Source: Streptomyces sp. B21-083 (GTDB lineage Bacteria; Actinomycetota; Actinomycetes; Streptomycetales; Streptomycetaceae). Taken from it: a stretch of 64,000 nt of DNA. Both the position numbers and the translations under genes were made by a program. The first letter of the stretch is position 1, and each line of letters opens with the position of its first letter. Shown here piece after piece: positions 39,468 through 51,667 of the stretch. The stretch lies in the NCBI RefSeq assembly GCF_036898825.1, contig NZ_JARUND010000002.1, positions 3,596,001 to 3,660,000 of the forward strand, given 5' to 3'. The notes under the pieces were generated by a model that did not search any database, had not been told where the DNA came from, and was given only the letters and a program-made list of their open reading frames with translations.

Positions 39468-41423
39468 TCACTTGCTGTAGAGCGCCTCGATCTCGGCCGC
39501 GTACGCCTCCCGCACCGCATGGCGCTTGACCTTGAGGGACGGTGTGAGCTGGCCGTTGTCCTCGGTGAACTCGCCCTCGACCAGGGTGAAGGCGCGGATC
39601 GACTCGGCCCGCGAGACCGCCGCGTTGGCGTGGTCCACGGCCCGCTGGACGTCGGCGCGCATCCGGGGGTCGTCGATCACCTCGGAGATGGGGGTGTCGG
39701 CCGGCATCTTCCGGACGGCCAGCCAGTGGGCGACGGAGTCCGGGGCGAGGGTGATCAGGGCGGCGACGAAGGGGCGGTTGTCGCCGACGACCATGCACTG
39801 GCCGACCGGCGCGCGGCTGCGCAGCCGGTCCTCCAGGACGGCCGGGGCGACGTTCTTGCCGCCGGAGGTGACGATGATGTCCTTCTTACGGCCGGTGATG
39901 GTGAGGTAGCCGTCGTCGTCGAGGGCGCCGAGGTCGCCGGTCGCGAACCAGCCGTCGCTCAGGACCGCGTCCGTGGCCGCCGGGTTGTTCCAGTAGGCGT
40001 CGAAGACGACCGCGCCCTTGAGCAGGACCTCGCCGTCGTCGGCGATCCGGACGGCGGTGCCGGGGACGGGCTGGCCGACCGTGCCGGGGCGGGGGGCCAG
40101 GGGTGGCACGAGGGTGGCGGCGGAGGTCGTCTCGGTCAGACCGTAGCCCTCGTAGACGATGATTCCGGCGGCGTAGAAGAAGAGGCTGAGGTCGCGGTCG
40201 AGCGGGGAGCCGCCGCTGATGGCGTAGTGCATGCGCCCGCCCAGCTCCTTGCGGACACGGCGGTACACAAGCAGGTCGTACAGGGCCCAGGCGGCGTAGA
40301 GGCCGAGGCCGGGGCCGGGTCTCTTGCCGCTACCGCCACCTGTACCTGTACCTGTACCGAGGAACTTCTCCAGGTACGCCTCCGCGAAGCGGACGCCGAT
40401 GCGGTGGGCGCGGTCGAAGGAGGCGGCTCGGCCCATCTTCTCGGCGGTCGCGCGGCCGGTGGCGTGGATCCGCTCGAAGAGGTACGGGACGCCGACCAGG
40501 AACGTGGGCCTGAACTCCCGCAGCATCGGCCGGAGTTCGTCGGGTTTGATGCTCGGGAAGTGGCCGATCTCGATACGGGCCATCAGACAGCCGATCTGAA
40601 GGGCCCGGCCCATGATGTGGGCGAGGGGGAGGAAGAGGAGGGTCGAGGCGGTCTGGCCGGTGACCTCCTTGAAGATCGGGTGCAGCAGTTCGACGACGTT
40701 CGCCGCCTCGGCGTGCAGGTTCGCGTGGGTGAGTACACAGCCCTTCGGCCGGCCGGTGGTGCCCGAGGTGTAGCAGATCGTCGCGGTGGTGCCGGGGGTC
40801 AGGGCGGTGCGCCGCTTGGTCACCTCCTCGTCCGACACCTCCCGTCCCAGGGTGGTGAGTTCGGTCATCGCGCCCTCGTCCAGGGTGAGGACGCGCGGGG
40901 GTTCGGGGTGAGCGGCCGTGCCGGTGATCACGGTGGCCGTGTTGTCCGGCGTCTCCGTGACGACCAGACGGGCCCCCGAGTCCCGGACGATCCAGTCCAC
41001 TTGGGCGGCGGACGAGGTGGCGTAGACGGGTACGGTCTGGCCACCCGCCGCCCAGATCGCGAAGTCCAGCACCGTCCACTCGTAGCGGGTACGGGACATC
41101 ACCGCGACTCGGCCGCCCGGTTGGAGGCCGGCGGCTATCAACCCCTTGGCGCTGGCGGTGACTTCGGCGGCGAAGCCGGCGGCGGTGATCGGGCGCCAGC
41201 TGCCGTCGTCCGTACGGCGGCGCAGGATCACCGCGTCGGGGGCCTCGGCCGCGTTGGTGTAGGGCAGGTCGGCGGTGCTGCCCGTGGCGGGGGTCGCCAC
41301 GACGGGCGCGGCGCGGGCCTCTCGGACGATGCCGCTCTTCTCGTCGCGGACCAGCTCGATCCGGTGGCGGTCCGCCAGATCGGTGCGCCGCTTCGCGTGC
41401 TTCAGATCCCTGCGTACGCCCAT
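39468..41423 (-). CDS. Long-chain fatty-acid-CoA ligase (AMP-forming)
   Basis: A 651-residue ANL-superfamily acyl-CoA synthetase. It carries the AMP/ATP motif YTSGTTGRPKG, the GYGLTETTSA motif, SDGWFATGDLG and the hinge/catalytic region GRKKDIIVTSGGKNVAP. It is soluble or peripherally membrane-bound. ATG 41423 fits the family; GGGAG lies upstream. A Gly/Thr run is encoded by a short ACCTGT tandem repeat (about 40340-40358) in a surface loop. It activates long-chain fatty acids for lipid synthesis or degradation. It is transcribed alone. Confidence 0.9.
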   Translation of the reverse strand: MGVRRDLKHAKRRTDLADRHRIELVRDEKSGIVREARAAPVVATPATGSTADLPYTNAAEAPDAVILRRRTDDGSWRPITAAGFAAEVTASAKGLIAAGLQPGGRVAVMSRTRYEWTVLDFAIWAAGGQTVPVYATSSAAQVDWIVRDSGARLVVTETPDNTATVITGTAAHPEPPRVLTLDEGAMTELTTLGREVSDEEVTKRRTALTPGTTATICYTSGTTGRPKGCVLTHANLHAEAANVVELLHPIFKEVTGQTASTLLFLPLAHIMGRALQIGCLMARIEIGHFPSIKPDELRPMLREFRPTFLVGVPYLFERIHATGRATAEKMGRAASFDRAHRIGVRFAEAYLEKFLGTGTGTGGGSGKRPGPGLGLYAAWALYDLLVYRRVRKELGGRMHYAISGGSPLDRDLSLFFYAAGIIVYEGYGLTETTSAATLVPPLAPRPGTVGQPVPGTAVRIADDGEVLLKGAVVFDAYWNNPAATDAVLSDGWFATGDLGALDDDGYLTITGRKKDIIVTSGGKNVAPAVLEDRLRSRAPVGQCMVVGDNRPFVAALITLAPDSVAHWLAVRKMPADTPISEVIDDPRMRADVQRAVDHANAAVSRAESIRAFTLVEGEFTEDNGQLTPSLKVKRHAVREAYAAEIEALYSK

Positions 41424-41596
41424 GACACTCGCTCCCGGTGACTGGTCCCGCTCGTGATTCCGAGTCAAATTACCGATGCGTAGCGGAAGTTCAATGGGTC
41501 GCGCACAAGCAGATCATCCGGGGCGGATATTTTGCTGGCCGGTGCAGGGCTTCGGTCCGGCGCCGGGCTTGGCCTCCCCCCACCGAAAGGAACCCC

Positions 41597-42205
41597 GTGC
41601 GGTCCGTTCTTCTCGCCGTGTGTGCGTCGGCCGTCCTCGCCGTCTCCGGCGCGGCGCCTGCCGTGGCTCACACGTCAACTCCGGTACGAGCGGGCAGTGT
41701 CGCCCTCTCCCCCGCCTCCTCCCTGACCTCCCTGACCCCGCTGACCGACCTGTTCGCCGAGCGGCTGCTGGTCGCCGACAAGGTCGCCGCCGCCAAGTAC
41801 GGCACCGACAAGCCGATCGACGACCCGGTGCGTGAGCAGCAGATCCTGGACGACGTCTCGGCGCGGGCCGTCGGGCTCGGTCTCGACCCGGCGGCGGTGG
41901 CTGCCGTGTTCCGGGACCAGATCGAGGCGAACAAGGTGGTCCAGCGTGGGCTGTACGCCCGCTGGGACGCGCATCCCGAGTTGCGGCCGACCGAACGGCC
42001 CGATCTGGTCAAGGAGGTGCGGCCGATCCTGGATCGGATCACCACCGAGTTGCTGGACGCGTTGCGGGAGACGCAGGGGGTTCGGTCGGGGGGTGCGTGT
42101 GAGGTGCGGCTTGCGTTCGCTGCGGGGCGCTCCGCTTTTGGGTATCGGTTGGACGGGCTGCATTTGGAGGGGCTGGGGCGGGCGGTTCCGTCAGTCTGCG
42201 GTTAG
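41597..42205 (+). CDS. Secreted chorismate mutase (AroQ-gamma type)
   Basis: An exported all-helical chorismate mutase of 202 residues with a signal peptide (about 1-25, AVAH). The helix FAERLLVADKVAAAKYGTDKPIDDPVREQQIL contains the active-site Arg/Lys pattern of the gamma class. A later helix has FRDQIEANKVVQRGLYARW, and a Cys pair (SGGACEVR and the C-terminal SVCG) may form the disulfide seen in the mycobacterial enzyme. It starts at GTG 41597 after GAAAGGAA. The role of an extracytoplasmic chorismate mutase is not known. Confidence 0.88.
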   Translation: MRSVLLAVCASAVLAVSGAAPAVAHTSTPVRAGSVALSPASSLTSLTPLTDLFAERLLVADKVAAAKYGTDKPIDDPVREQQILDDVSARAVGLGLDPAAVAAVFRDQIEANKVVQRGLYARWDAHPELRPTERPDLVKEVRPILDRITTELLDALRETQGVRSGGACEVRLAFAAGRSAFGYRLDGLHLEGLGRAVPSVCG

Positions 42206-42240
42206 CCTCCGTGGTTCCGTCGTGCGTCGGCCGCGGGGCG

Positions 42241-42273
42241 GTGGGGGCTGGTCGCGCAGTTCCCCGCGCCCCT
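42241..42273. repeat. Dispersed intergenic repeat, copy 1
   Basis: This 33-base element matches 59371-59403 at 30 of 33 positions. It is GC-rich with G-run and C-run ends that can pair. It resembles a short intergenic element I remember as common in Streptomyces genomes. It lies between convergent genes and may act in termination. Confidence 0.6.
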
Positions 42274-42313
42274 GAAAGAGGCGCTCGTCGCATCCCGGGT
42301 TTCCTCGCACCGC

Positions 42314-43900
42314 CTAGTCCTCGTAACGCCTGGCCTGGTCTATTGCCTCAGCCAGCCGGCGTATCGCCTCGTCCTCTGTTTTTTCTGCCAACTTGTCGGC
42401 CTTTTCGGCGAGTTCGCTCAAGGCGGGGGCGTCGGGCAGGGTGGTCCATTGGTCGTCGCCCTTGCGTAGGGCGTCGGCGAAGTAGGCGGCGACGGCGGCG
42501 ACCTGGAGGCGGGACGGGGCGTCCCAGAGGGACTCGTGGAGCGAACCCGACTCCAACTGGCCCGATTTCTCGTGGGGTTCGCGGGTCTCGGGGTCGAGCC
42601 AGCGGACCGTGGCCGTGGCCAGATGGCCCGAGGCGGACTGTCTGGTGCGGACCGCGTAGAGAGCGGTGACCGTGTGACCGGGGCCCACCTCTCCCCCGTC
42701 CACACGGTCGTCGCGGAAGTCGTCGTCGGCGACGCGGCGGTTGTCGTAGCCGATCAGGCGGAACTCGGCGACCGTCTCAGGGTCGAAGGCGACCTGGGCC
42801 TTGGCGTCGCGGGCCGTGAGGTCGATGTTGCGCGGGAGTTGCTCGGAGAACACCTTGCGGGCGTCGCTCTCGTTCGCGACGTAGGTGGTGTTGCCGTCGC
42901 CCTTGTCGGCGAGTTGTTCCATCAGTGCGTCGCCGTAGTCGCTGCCGACACCGACGCCGAAGAGGGTGATGCCGTGTTCGCGGCGGGCGTCGGAGATGCG
43001 GTCGAGGATCGAGTTCGCTTCGGTGTCGCCCGTGTTCGCCAGGGCGTCCGAGACCAGCACGACCCGGTTGGTGGCGCCCTCGCGCAGGCCCTTCACGGCG
43101 GTGGCGTAGCCGGTGCGCACTCCTGCGCCGAGGTTGGTCGAATCGGTCGGTTCCAGCTCGTCGATCGCGTCGTGGACGCGGTCTCTGTTGTCGTCGAGGC
43201 GGGTCATCGGGAGGACGGTCTCGGCCTCGTCGCTGAAGGTGACGATCGCCACCGAGTCGTCGTCGCGCAGTCGGTCCGTCATCACGCCGAGGGAGTCCTT
43301 GGCGAGGTCGAGGCGGCCGGGCTCGGCCATGGAACCGGAGATGTCGATGACGAAGGTGAGGGCGGCCGGCGGGCGTTCGCCGTCCTGCTCGGCGGTGCGG
43401 GTGGCGAGGCCCACGCGGACCAGGGACCAGTTCTCGCGGTCGGTGCGGGCGCCGTCGACGGTGACCGAGAAGCCGTTGCCGTGGGGGCGTTCGTAGTCCT
43501 GGCGGAAGCTGTTGACGAACTCCTCGGGCCGGATCGTCGACGGGTCGGGGCGGCGACCGTCGGCGAGGGTGCGGCGGGCGTACCCGTACGAGGCGGTGTC
43601 GACGTCGAGGGCGAAGGTGGAGAGGTAGTCGGGAGGTGGGGCGAAGTCGCCTTCGGTGCCGTCCTGTTCGCCTTCGCTTCGGGCGCCGTCCTGCTGTTCG
43701 CCGGAGCTGTTGCTCTGGGCGGGTGCGGGTGCGGGTGCGTAACCCGAGCCGCCGCCTGAGTTCTGCCGGCCGTCCGCCTTGCTGCTCTGACCGCTGTCAC
43801 CGGCGCCGCCGCAGCCGGTGAGCAGCAGACCGCTCGCGGCCGTCAGCGCGATCAGTGTGCCTCGCAGGCGTCGTGTTCGGTGGATCCGGGTCCGCTCCAT
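42314..43900 (-). CDS. VWA-domain lipoprotein
   Basis: A 528-residue surface lipoprotein with a lipobox LLLTGC (Cys30). A low-complexity Gly/Ser/Gln linker (about 31-90) leads to a YfbK-like N-terminal region. A von Willebrand A domain follows, with MIDAS residues in DISGSM (about 187) and DSTNLGAG, then a DUF3520-like C-terminal domain. Such proteins bind metal and ligands outside the cell; the ligand is unknown. ATG 43900 follows GGAGGGGG. A perfect palindrome at 43921-43942 sits just upstream and is a likely operator. Confidence 0.88.
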   Translation of the reverse strand: MERTRIHRTRRLRGTLIALTAASGLLLTGCGGAGDSGQSSKADGRQNSGGGSGYAPAPAPAQSNSSGEQQDGARSEGEQDGTEGDFAPPPDYLSTFALDVDTASYGYARRTLADGRRPDPSTIRPEEFVNSFRQDYERPHGNGFSVTVDGARTDRENWSLVRVGLATRTAEQDGERPPAALTFVIDISGSMAEPGRLDLAKDSLGVMTDRLRDDDSVAIVTFSDEAETVLPMTRLDDNRDRVHDAIDELEPTDSTNLGAGVRTGYATAVKGLREGATNRVVLVSDALANTGDTEANSILDRISDARREHGITLFGVGVGSDYGDALMEQLADKGDGNTTYVANESDARKVFSEQLPRNIDLTARDAKAQVAFDPETVAEFRLIGYDNRRVADDDFRDDRVDGGEVGPGHTVTALYAVRTRQSASGHLATATVRWLDPETREPHEKSGQLESGSLHESLWDAPSRLQVAAVAAYFADALRKGDDQWTTLPDAPALSELAEKADKLAEKTEDEAIRRLAEAIDQARRYED

Positions 43901-43920
43901 CTGCCGTGCCCCCTCCGTCC

Positions 43921-43942
43921 GTTGACGTCGGACGACGTCAAC
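43921..43942. promoter_or_regulatory. Palindromic operator upstream of the VWA lipoprotein
   Basis: GTTGACGTCG is followed after two bases by its exact reverse complement. It lies 21 bases upstream of the start codon and may overlap the promoter. The regulator is unknown. Confidence 0.6.
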
Positions 43943-44057
43943 TTCTGTGACTGTGACGGCGGAGGGGGCCGGAATGTGCGGTACGGGGTGTTGCGGATGG
44001 ATCTCGAAGTGGCCACGAGGGGCGGCTGTCGAGACCGGTAGGTGATCCTCCGGTGAC

Positions 44058-44995
44058 CTACGAGACGACGTCCTTGCGGGCGAAACCCCGGAAGGCCAGG
44101 GCGAACAGGATGAGGGCGTACGTTATCGAGACCGCCGTCCCCTGGATCATGCCGCCCCACTCCGGGCGGGGCTGGATGGCATCGGCCCACGCGAACTGCC
44201 AGTGCGCGGGCAGGAAGTCGCGCCAGTCACCGAGGGCCGTCACCGCGTCCAGGACGTTGCCGACGATGGTCAGGCCGACGGCGCCGCCGACCGCTCCCAG
44301 CGGGGCGTCCGTCCTCGTCGACAGCCAGAACGCGAGTCCCGCGGTGACCAGTTGGGACACGAAGAGGTACCCGACGACCACCACCAGGCGCTGGGCCGCC
44401 GTGCCCGCGGCGAGCGATCCGCCGGTGGGGATCTCCAGCGGGCCCCAGCCGTAGGCCGCCGTGCCGACCGCGATGGCCACGACCGGCAGCAGCACCATCG
44501 CCGCGAGGCTCATGCCGAGGGCGACGGCGAGCTTGGACCACAGGAGGCGGGCGCGCGGCACGGGTGCCGCGAGCAGATAGCGCAGGGAGGACCAGCTCGC
44601 CTCCGAGGCGACCGTGTCCCCGCAGAACAGGGCGACGGGGATGACGAGCAGGAAGCCCGCGGAGACGAAGAGGTTGACGGCGACGAAGTTGGCGGCGGAC
44701 GCGGTGGCCGTGTCCATCAGGGTGACCTGGCCGTTGCGCCCGCCGGGCTCGCCGCCGATCGCGAACGCGATGACGAGGATGAACGGCAGCGCGGCGAGGA
44801 TGCCGCCCATGACGAGCGTACGGCGGCGCTTGAGCTGGCGGACCAGCTCGACGCGCAGGGGCAGTGTCCGCCGGGCGCGGTACCCGTCGGCCGTCTCCGC
44901 CCGCTCGACGAGCGTGTCCATCGCCTTCGCGTCGGCCGTGGTCGTCGCGCTCGTTGTCTTAGCCGCGCTCGTTGTTTTCATCGAGTTCGTCGTGC

Positions 44996-44999
<4 letters not shown>
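44058..44999 (-). CDS. ABC transporter permease (ABC-2 type)
   Basis: A 313-residue membrane protein with about six helices and the ABC-2 permease pattern (LRYLLAAPVPRARLLWSKL). A Thr/Ala-rich, low-complexity N-terminal tail is cytoplasmic. ATG 44999 overlaps the stop of the fused hydrolase/ATPase gene by four bases, so permease and ATPase are made together. The pair forms an exporter or a membrane-remodelling ABC complex whose substrate is unknown. Confidence 0.88.
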
Positions 45000-47662
<2,663 letters not shown>

Positions 47663-47810
47663 GCGTCAACGGTACGGGCCGCCACTGACATCCGGGGCAG
47701 CCACCGGTCGGAACCTCCCGCCATCCCGCAGGCGTACGAGACGGGCCCGGCGTACACCAGGCGTGGTACGAACGGCCCGTGGAGTTTCGGTCTGTGGAGG
47801 TCCAGCGTCT

Positions 47811-49947
47811 CTAGAACTCTGTGTGTGCCTGTGGTTTCCAGGCTTTTCGGGCGCGGCGTGGCCGTGTGCGGTTGCCGTCCGGTGGTCCGAACCTCGGGGT
47901 GAGGGGGTGGACTTCGGTGGCGTGCAGGTGGTGGAAGCCGGTCCGCTCGGCGGCGCGGGTGCGCCGCCGACAGGTTCTGCGTGAGAGCCGTACCCGGCCG
48001 GATCGGGGAAGGTGTTCCCCGATCCGGCCGGGTACGGGTACTCCATGACCTGGCACCGGCCTGAATACGGCTGGTGTCGTGGTGTCATGCCCCGCCGGAC
48101 GCTGGACTGCCCCCGGGGTGGGAGCGGTGGCGGGGACCGTACGCACATCGGGCATACGGCGGGAAGTCTTTTGGCCCGGGGCCAGATCCTGGGCTGCGCG
48201 CCGGGTACTTGGGCGGCGGGTGCCAATTGGCCTGCTGGGGGTGGGGTGTTTCTTGCCCTCGGTGACCTTCGGCCCGCGCGGCCGGGGTGGGGCCGTTTCC
48301 GCGTGGCGTTGGCGGCGCAGGCGGCGGGTGGTTCTCTTCGGACGCCGGACCAGGGCCACCGTGCCCTCGATGGTGGTGCGGATGGTGCGGGTGCCGGTAG
48401 GGCGTTCGGTGGTGGTGTGGGCCTGGGCGAGCAGGCCGCGGGAGACGATCCGGCGGGCGGCGGCATGGTCGCGGTCCATGGACAGTCCGCAGCCGGGGCA
48501 GTGCGCCCACTTCCAGCCTCGCTCACCGAGTCGGTCGGGGGCGGGATGGTGGGTGAGCGTGGCGAGGCAGCCGGGGCAGAGTTTGGAGGTGCCCCGGGCG
48601 GGGACGGTGACGACCGCGATGCCCGCCTTCGCGGCCAGGTGGCGGATGGCTTCGGCGATGGTGCCGCGGACCTGTCCGGACAGGCGGGCGTTGCCTTTGC
48701 GGTGGCCGCGGGTTTCCAGGGTGGTGAGGTCTTCGAGGTAGATGACGCTCGCGCCGAGCGCCGCCGCCTGGTCGACGGCCCAGCGGGCCGCCGCCCGGGC
48801 CAGTGCGGCGTTCAGGTGCCGGATGCGGGCACACACCCGCACATGCTCCGTCTCCAGGACCCGTGCCCGGTGGAGGTGTTCGGCCCAGGCCAGGTGTGGG
48901 GAGGCGAGCTTGTCGGCGAGGGCCTGGTGGTGGTGGCGTTTGGCGGCGAGGTGTTCACTGTGGCCGCGCAGCCGGTGCAGGGCGGCACTGATGGTGGTGG
49001 CGTCGAAGATGAGGGGGCGCCCGTCGGTGAGGACCCGGCTGGTGGGGCCGCGTCCGGTCAGGCGGCCCAGGGTGCCTGTGAGCAGGGTGTTGACCCCCCA
49101 GTCGAAACCGAGAGCCACCCGATGACCGCTCGCCCTGGTGACGGGGGCGGGCCGGGAGTGCGGGAGGTCGACGGCGATCCGGCCGGTGCGGGTGGGGCGC
49201 AGGGTAGGGGTGTGCAGCACCGCGTCCGCTGTGACGGTGCCCGGCAGCCGGATGTCGATCACATGCCAGGCCCAGTCCCGCCCCGTGGCGGGAGTCGCGT
49301 GCAGGGGGAGTTTGACCCGCAGCCGGGCGGTGACCGCGTCCACCCGGTCCAGGGTGACCTGCTGTCGGTCCATCGCGGCAAGGAGCACCTGCCCGGCGAC
49401 CTGCGGCGGATCCTCCAGGGCGCACAGCCCGGCAGGCAACTTCCCGTGCTCAGCCAGATACGCGCGCACCTGCCGGGTGCGGTTGCGGATCTCCGCCCCC
49501 GCCACCCCGGCGGGCAGTACAGCTCATAGCGCCGTCCACTCCGCGTCGGCGCGCCGCCGCGGATCGGCGGGCCAGGTGGCCAGGACGGCGGCCACGGTGC
49601 CGCGCCGGTGCAGGGCCAGACGCAGCAGGCGGGCCGCGTACTCCTCGGCGCCCCGGCGCACCCGGTCCGAGACATGCACCCCCGCCGGGGCGGCGACGGT
49701 TTGCGACCAGTTCAGACGGCGCAGCGCCATCCACCCCTTGGACGGCAGCTTCTCACCCCGCTCATCCACCCCGGCGGCCAGCACATCCAGGGACTCCTCA
49801 TCCCACCGGGAAGCCACCAGTGCGCCGGTCAGTGTCTGGCTCAACTCCGCAAGAAACCCCACCCGTTCCCACAGGACCCGCTGCCCGACCCGCCCGCCCG
49901 TGCCCTCCAGCACACCAGAGAAGGCGCTGCACGTCGCTGTCGCCATC
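47811..49947 (-). pseudogene. TnpB-like transposon nuclease gene split by an in-frame TGA
   Basis: Reading from ATG 49947, the protein runs 140 residues to ...RADAEWTAL and meets TGA at 49526-49524. The same frame then continues as AVLPAGVAGAEIRNRTRQ to a stop at 47811. A single CGA-to-TGA change explains this. The downstream part keeps the RuvC-like residues (FDWGVNT, IYLEDLTTLE, MDRDHAAARRI) and the CPGC...CPGC zinc finger of TnpB/IS1341-type proteins. An internal GTG at 49505 could in principle restart translation. A long Arg/Pro tail ends with GFHHLHATEV, which I remember from related Streptomyces copies. No TnpA gene lies next to it. Confidence 0.8.
47948..48037. other. Two strong hairpins inside the 3' part of the TnpB-like gene
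   Basis: A 9-base stem (47948-47956 with 47961-47969) and a perfect 23-base stem with a GGTG loop (47988-48010 with 48015-48037) lie near the 3' end of the element. IS200/IS605-type elements use terminal hairpins, and TnpB guide RNAs come from this end. Either role is possible here. Confidence 0.55.
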
Positions 49948-50296
49948 AACCTGCCCACCCCCGCCACCCCGCTCCCCCTCCATGAGCCCGGCCGTATCCC
50001 TGAAGCTGCCACGTCCCGGCACTCCGATCGGCCTAACGAGCGACCATCACACAAAGACACGACCTCGTCCCCGCCTGTTGATCCACCCGGGAACTCCGTG
50101 CCCCGAGGGCAGGGGCGAGCCACACGAGCGTCGGCATCCGGCGAGGACGCGAAAGCGAACATCTACATCTCTCGAAATCGGCGGAAAGCATAACCAGACG
50201 GGATGAAACTGGTGGCAGATCCTGAGGATCGCACTGATGGCACGAAAGAGCATCAACCAGCCTGCTTAAGCCAAACCCGCGACAGTTGAAGACCCT
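49948..50296. other. Upstream flank of the TnpB-like gene
   Basis: These 349 bases hold no gene that I can support. An open minus-strand frame runs on to about 50162 but lacks family resemblance beyond residue VGRLMATAT. GATCC/GGATC (50218-50230) form a small palindrome. The left boundary of the mobile element may lie here, but no target duplication was recognised. Confidence 0.35.
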
Positions 50297-50712
50297 GTGG
50301 AAATTCGTCGCGCCTCGACAGTCGCCGAGGTGGCCGCCGCCGAGCCCCTCTTCGACCACCCGGTCCGCACAGAGTGGGCGGAACGCTTCCTGACGTCCAC
50401 CGGACATCACCTGTACCTGGCCTACGAGTCCGGCGAAGCTGCCCCCGTCGGCTTCGTGAGCGGCGTCGAGACCATCCACCCGGACAAGGGCGCGGAGATG
50501 CTGCTGTACGAGTTGGGGGTGGCCGAGGCGTACCGGCGCGGGGGATCGGGCGGGCGCTGGTGCGGCGGCTGACCGAGGTGAGCCGCGAACGCGGTTGTTA
50601 CGGCATGTGGGTGCTCGTCGACACGGACAACGAGGTCGCCCTCGCCACGTATCGAAGCGCGGGCGGCAAGGACGACGGGGCTTGTGCGGTGGTGGGGTGG
50701 GAGTTCGGGTAG
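50297..50712 (+). pseudogene. Frameshifted GNAT acetyltransferase
   Basis: The first part (GTG 50297 to about 50545) encodes EIRRASTVAEVAAAEPLF and MLLYELGVAEAYRR, the beginning and acetyl-CoA-binding strand of a GNAT. The expected P-loop RRRGIGRALV continues only in the next frame (GIGRALVRRLTEVSRERG) to a stop at 50712. One missing C in the GC-rich stretch near 50538-50546 would restore one protein of about 138 residues resembling aminoglycoside 3-N-acetyltransferase-like GNATs. It could be a true pseudogene or a sequencing indel. Confidence 0.75.
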
Positions 50713-50780
50713 GGCGCGAAAATCCGTCGCTGCGATGTCGGTTCGTCGCACTACAGTTCAGTCCGTTCAGTGTGCACAAC

Positions 50781-50808
50781 GGACACACAGCTACGGACAC
50801 ACAACTAC
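50781..50808. repeat. Two tandem 14-mers upstream of the lipoprotein gene
   Basis: GGACACACAGCTAC is followed directly by the same 14-mer with one change. The pair lies 14 bases before the lipoprotein start and may be a regulator site or a slippage product. Confidence 0.4.
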
Positions 50809-50821
50809 GGGGTGGGGAATC

Positions 50822-51667
50822 ATGAAGTTGCGGCAGACCACTGCCTGGGCGGGGTTCACGGCGGTGGCGCTGGTCGCGGCCTCCGGGTGCGGCGCTCAGA
50901 CCGTCAAGCACGCCGCCGAGGCGGTGGACGACACCGGCGCGATCATGGCGGCGCTCGCCCGGGCGACCGACCGGACCGAGGCGCTGGGATCCGCCGAGGT
51001 CTCGGTGAGTACCGACCTGGGCAACGGAGGCACCGGTCCGATCGCCATGGAGGGCACGTACTCCTGGGGCGACGGGTTCGCCTACGACGTCGAGATGGAC
51101 ACCAAGGCCGCACAGATGCAGCAGCTCCAGGACGACCCGACCATCCACGCGCTTTTCGTGGACGGCGACTACTACTACAACGTCGACCCGCAGCCTGTCG
51201 GCCCTTTCAAGGGCAAGCAGTGGATGAAGCTGGACGGGTCGGTCGTGTTGGGTGAGAAGGGCGCCCAGGCGGTGACCGCGGGCGGCGGCGGCAGCCCGAC
51301 GGCCTCCATGCGCGGCCTAAAGTACGCGAAGGACGTCGAAGACCTGGGCGTACAGATCCTGAACGGGCAGCGCACGACCCACTACCGGGCCGTGATCGAC
51401 CAGAGCCGGATGGGCAACCTGAAGGATGCTTACGGCAACCAGGGCTCGCTCCTCGACTCGGCGACCGGCGGCGTGACCTCCATCGACATGGACGTCTGGG
51501 TCGGCGCCAAGGATCTGCCGGTCCGTATCAAGCAGGTGATCGGAAAGATGGCCGTCACCATGGACTTCCGCAAGTTCGGCGCCACGGCCGACGTCAAGGC
51601 CCCGCCGGCCGCGCAGGTCGCCGACGTCAGCGAGCTGGTCAAGAGGAACGCCGGGAAGCAGGGCTGA
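50822..51667 (+). CDS. Putative lipoprotein, LppX/LprG-like
   Basis: A 281-residue exported lipoprotein with the lipobox AASGC (Cys at about 23). The mature part has alternating beta-strands (MEGTYSWGDGFAYDVEMD, DMDVWVGAKDLPVRIKQ) that fit the half-barrel LolA/LppX-like fold used to carry lipids or sense the envelope in actinobacteria. ATG 50822 is preceded by GGTGGGG. It is transcribed alone and followed by a hairpin. The ligand is unknown. Confidence 0.78.
   Translation: MKLRQTTAWAGFTAVALVAASGCGAQTVKHAAEAVDDTGAIMAALARATDRTEALGSAEVSVSTDLGNGGTGPIAMEGTYSWGDGFAYDVEMDTKAAQMQQLQDDPTIHALFVDGDYYYNVDPQPVGPFKGKQWMKLDGSVVLGEKGAQAVTAGGGGSPTASMRGLKYAKDVEDLGVQILNGQRTTHYRAVIDQSRMGNLKDAYGNQGSLLDSATGGVTSIDMDVWVGAKDLPVRIKQVIGKMAVTMDFRKFGATADVKAPPAAQVADVSELVKRNAGKQG

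Noticed and set aside
40340..40358. ACCTGT tandem hexamer as a regulatory repeat
   Set aside because: It lies inside the acyl-CoA ligase coding region and simply encodes a Gly-Thr loop; at most a slippage site.
39519..41441. Open frame of 640 codons on the plus strand
   Set aside because: It is antisense to the acyl-CoA ligase, which has all family motifs. No domain is visible in the mirror frame.
48012..49529. Open frame of 505 codons on the plus strand across the TnpB-like gene
   Set aside because: It is antisense to a protein with RuvC and zinc-finger motifs and shows no family features of its own.
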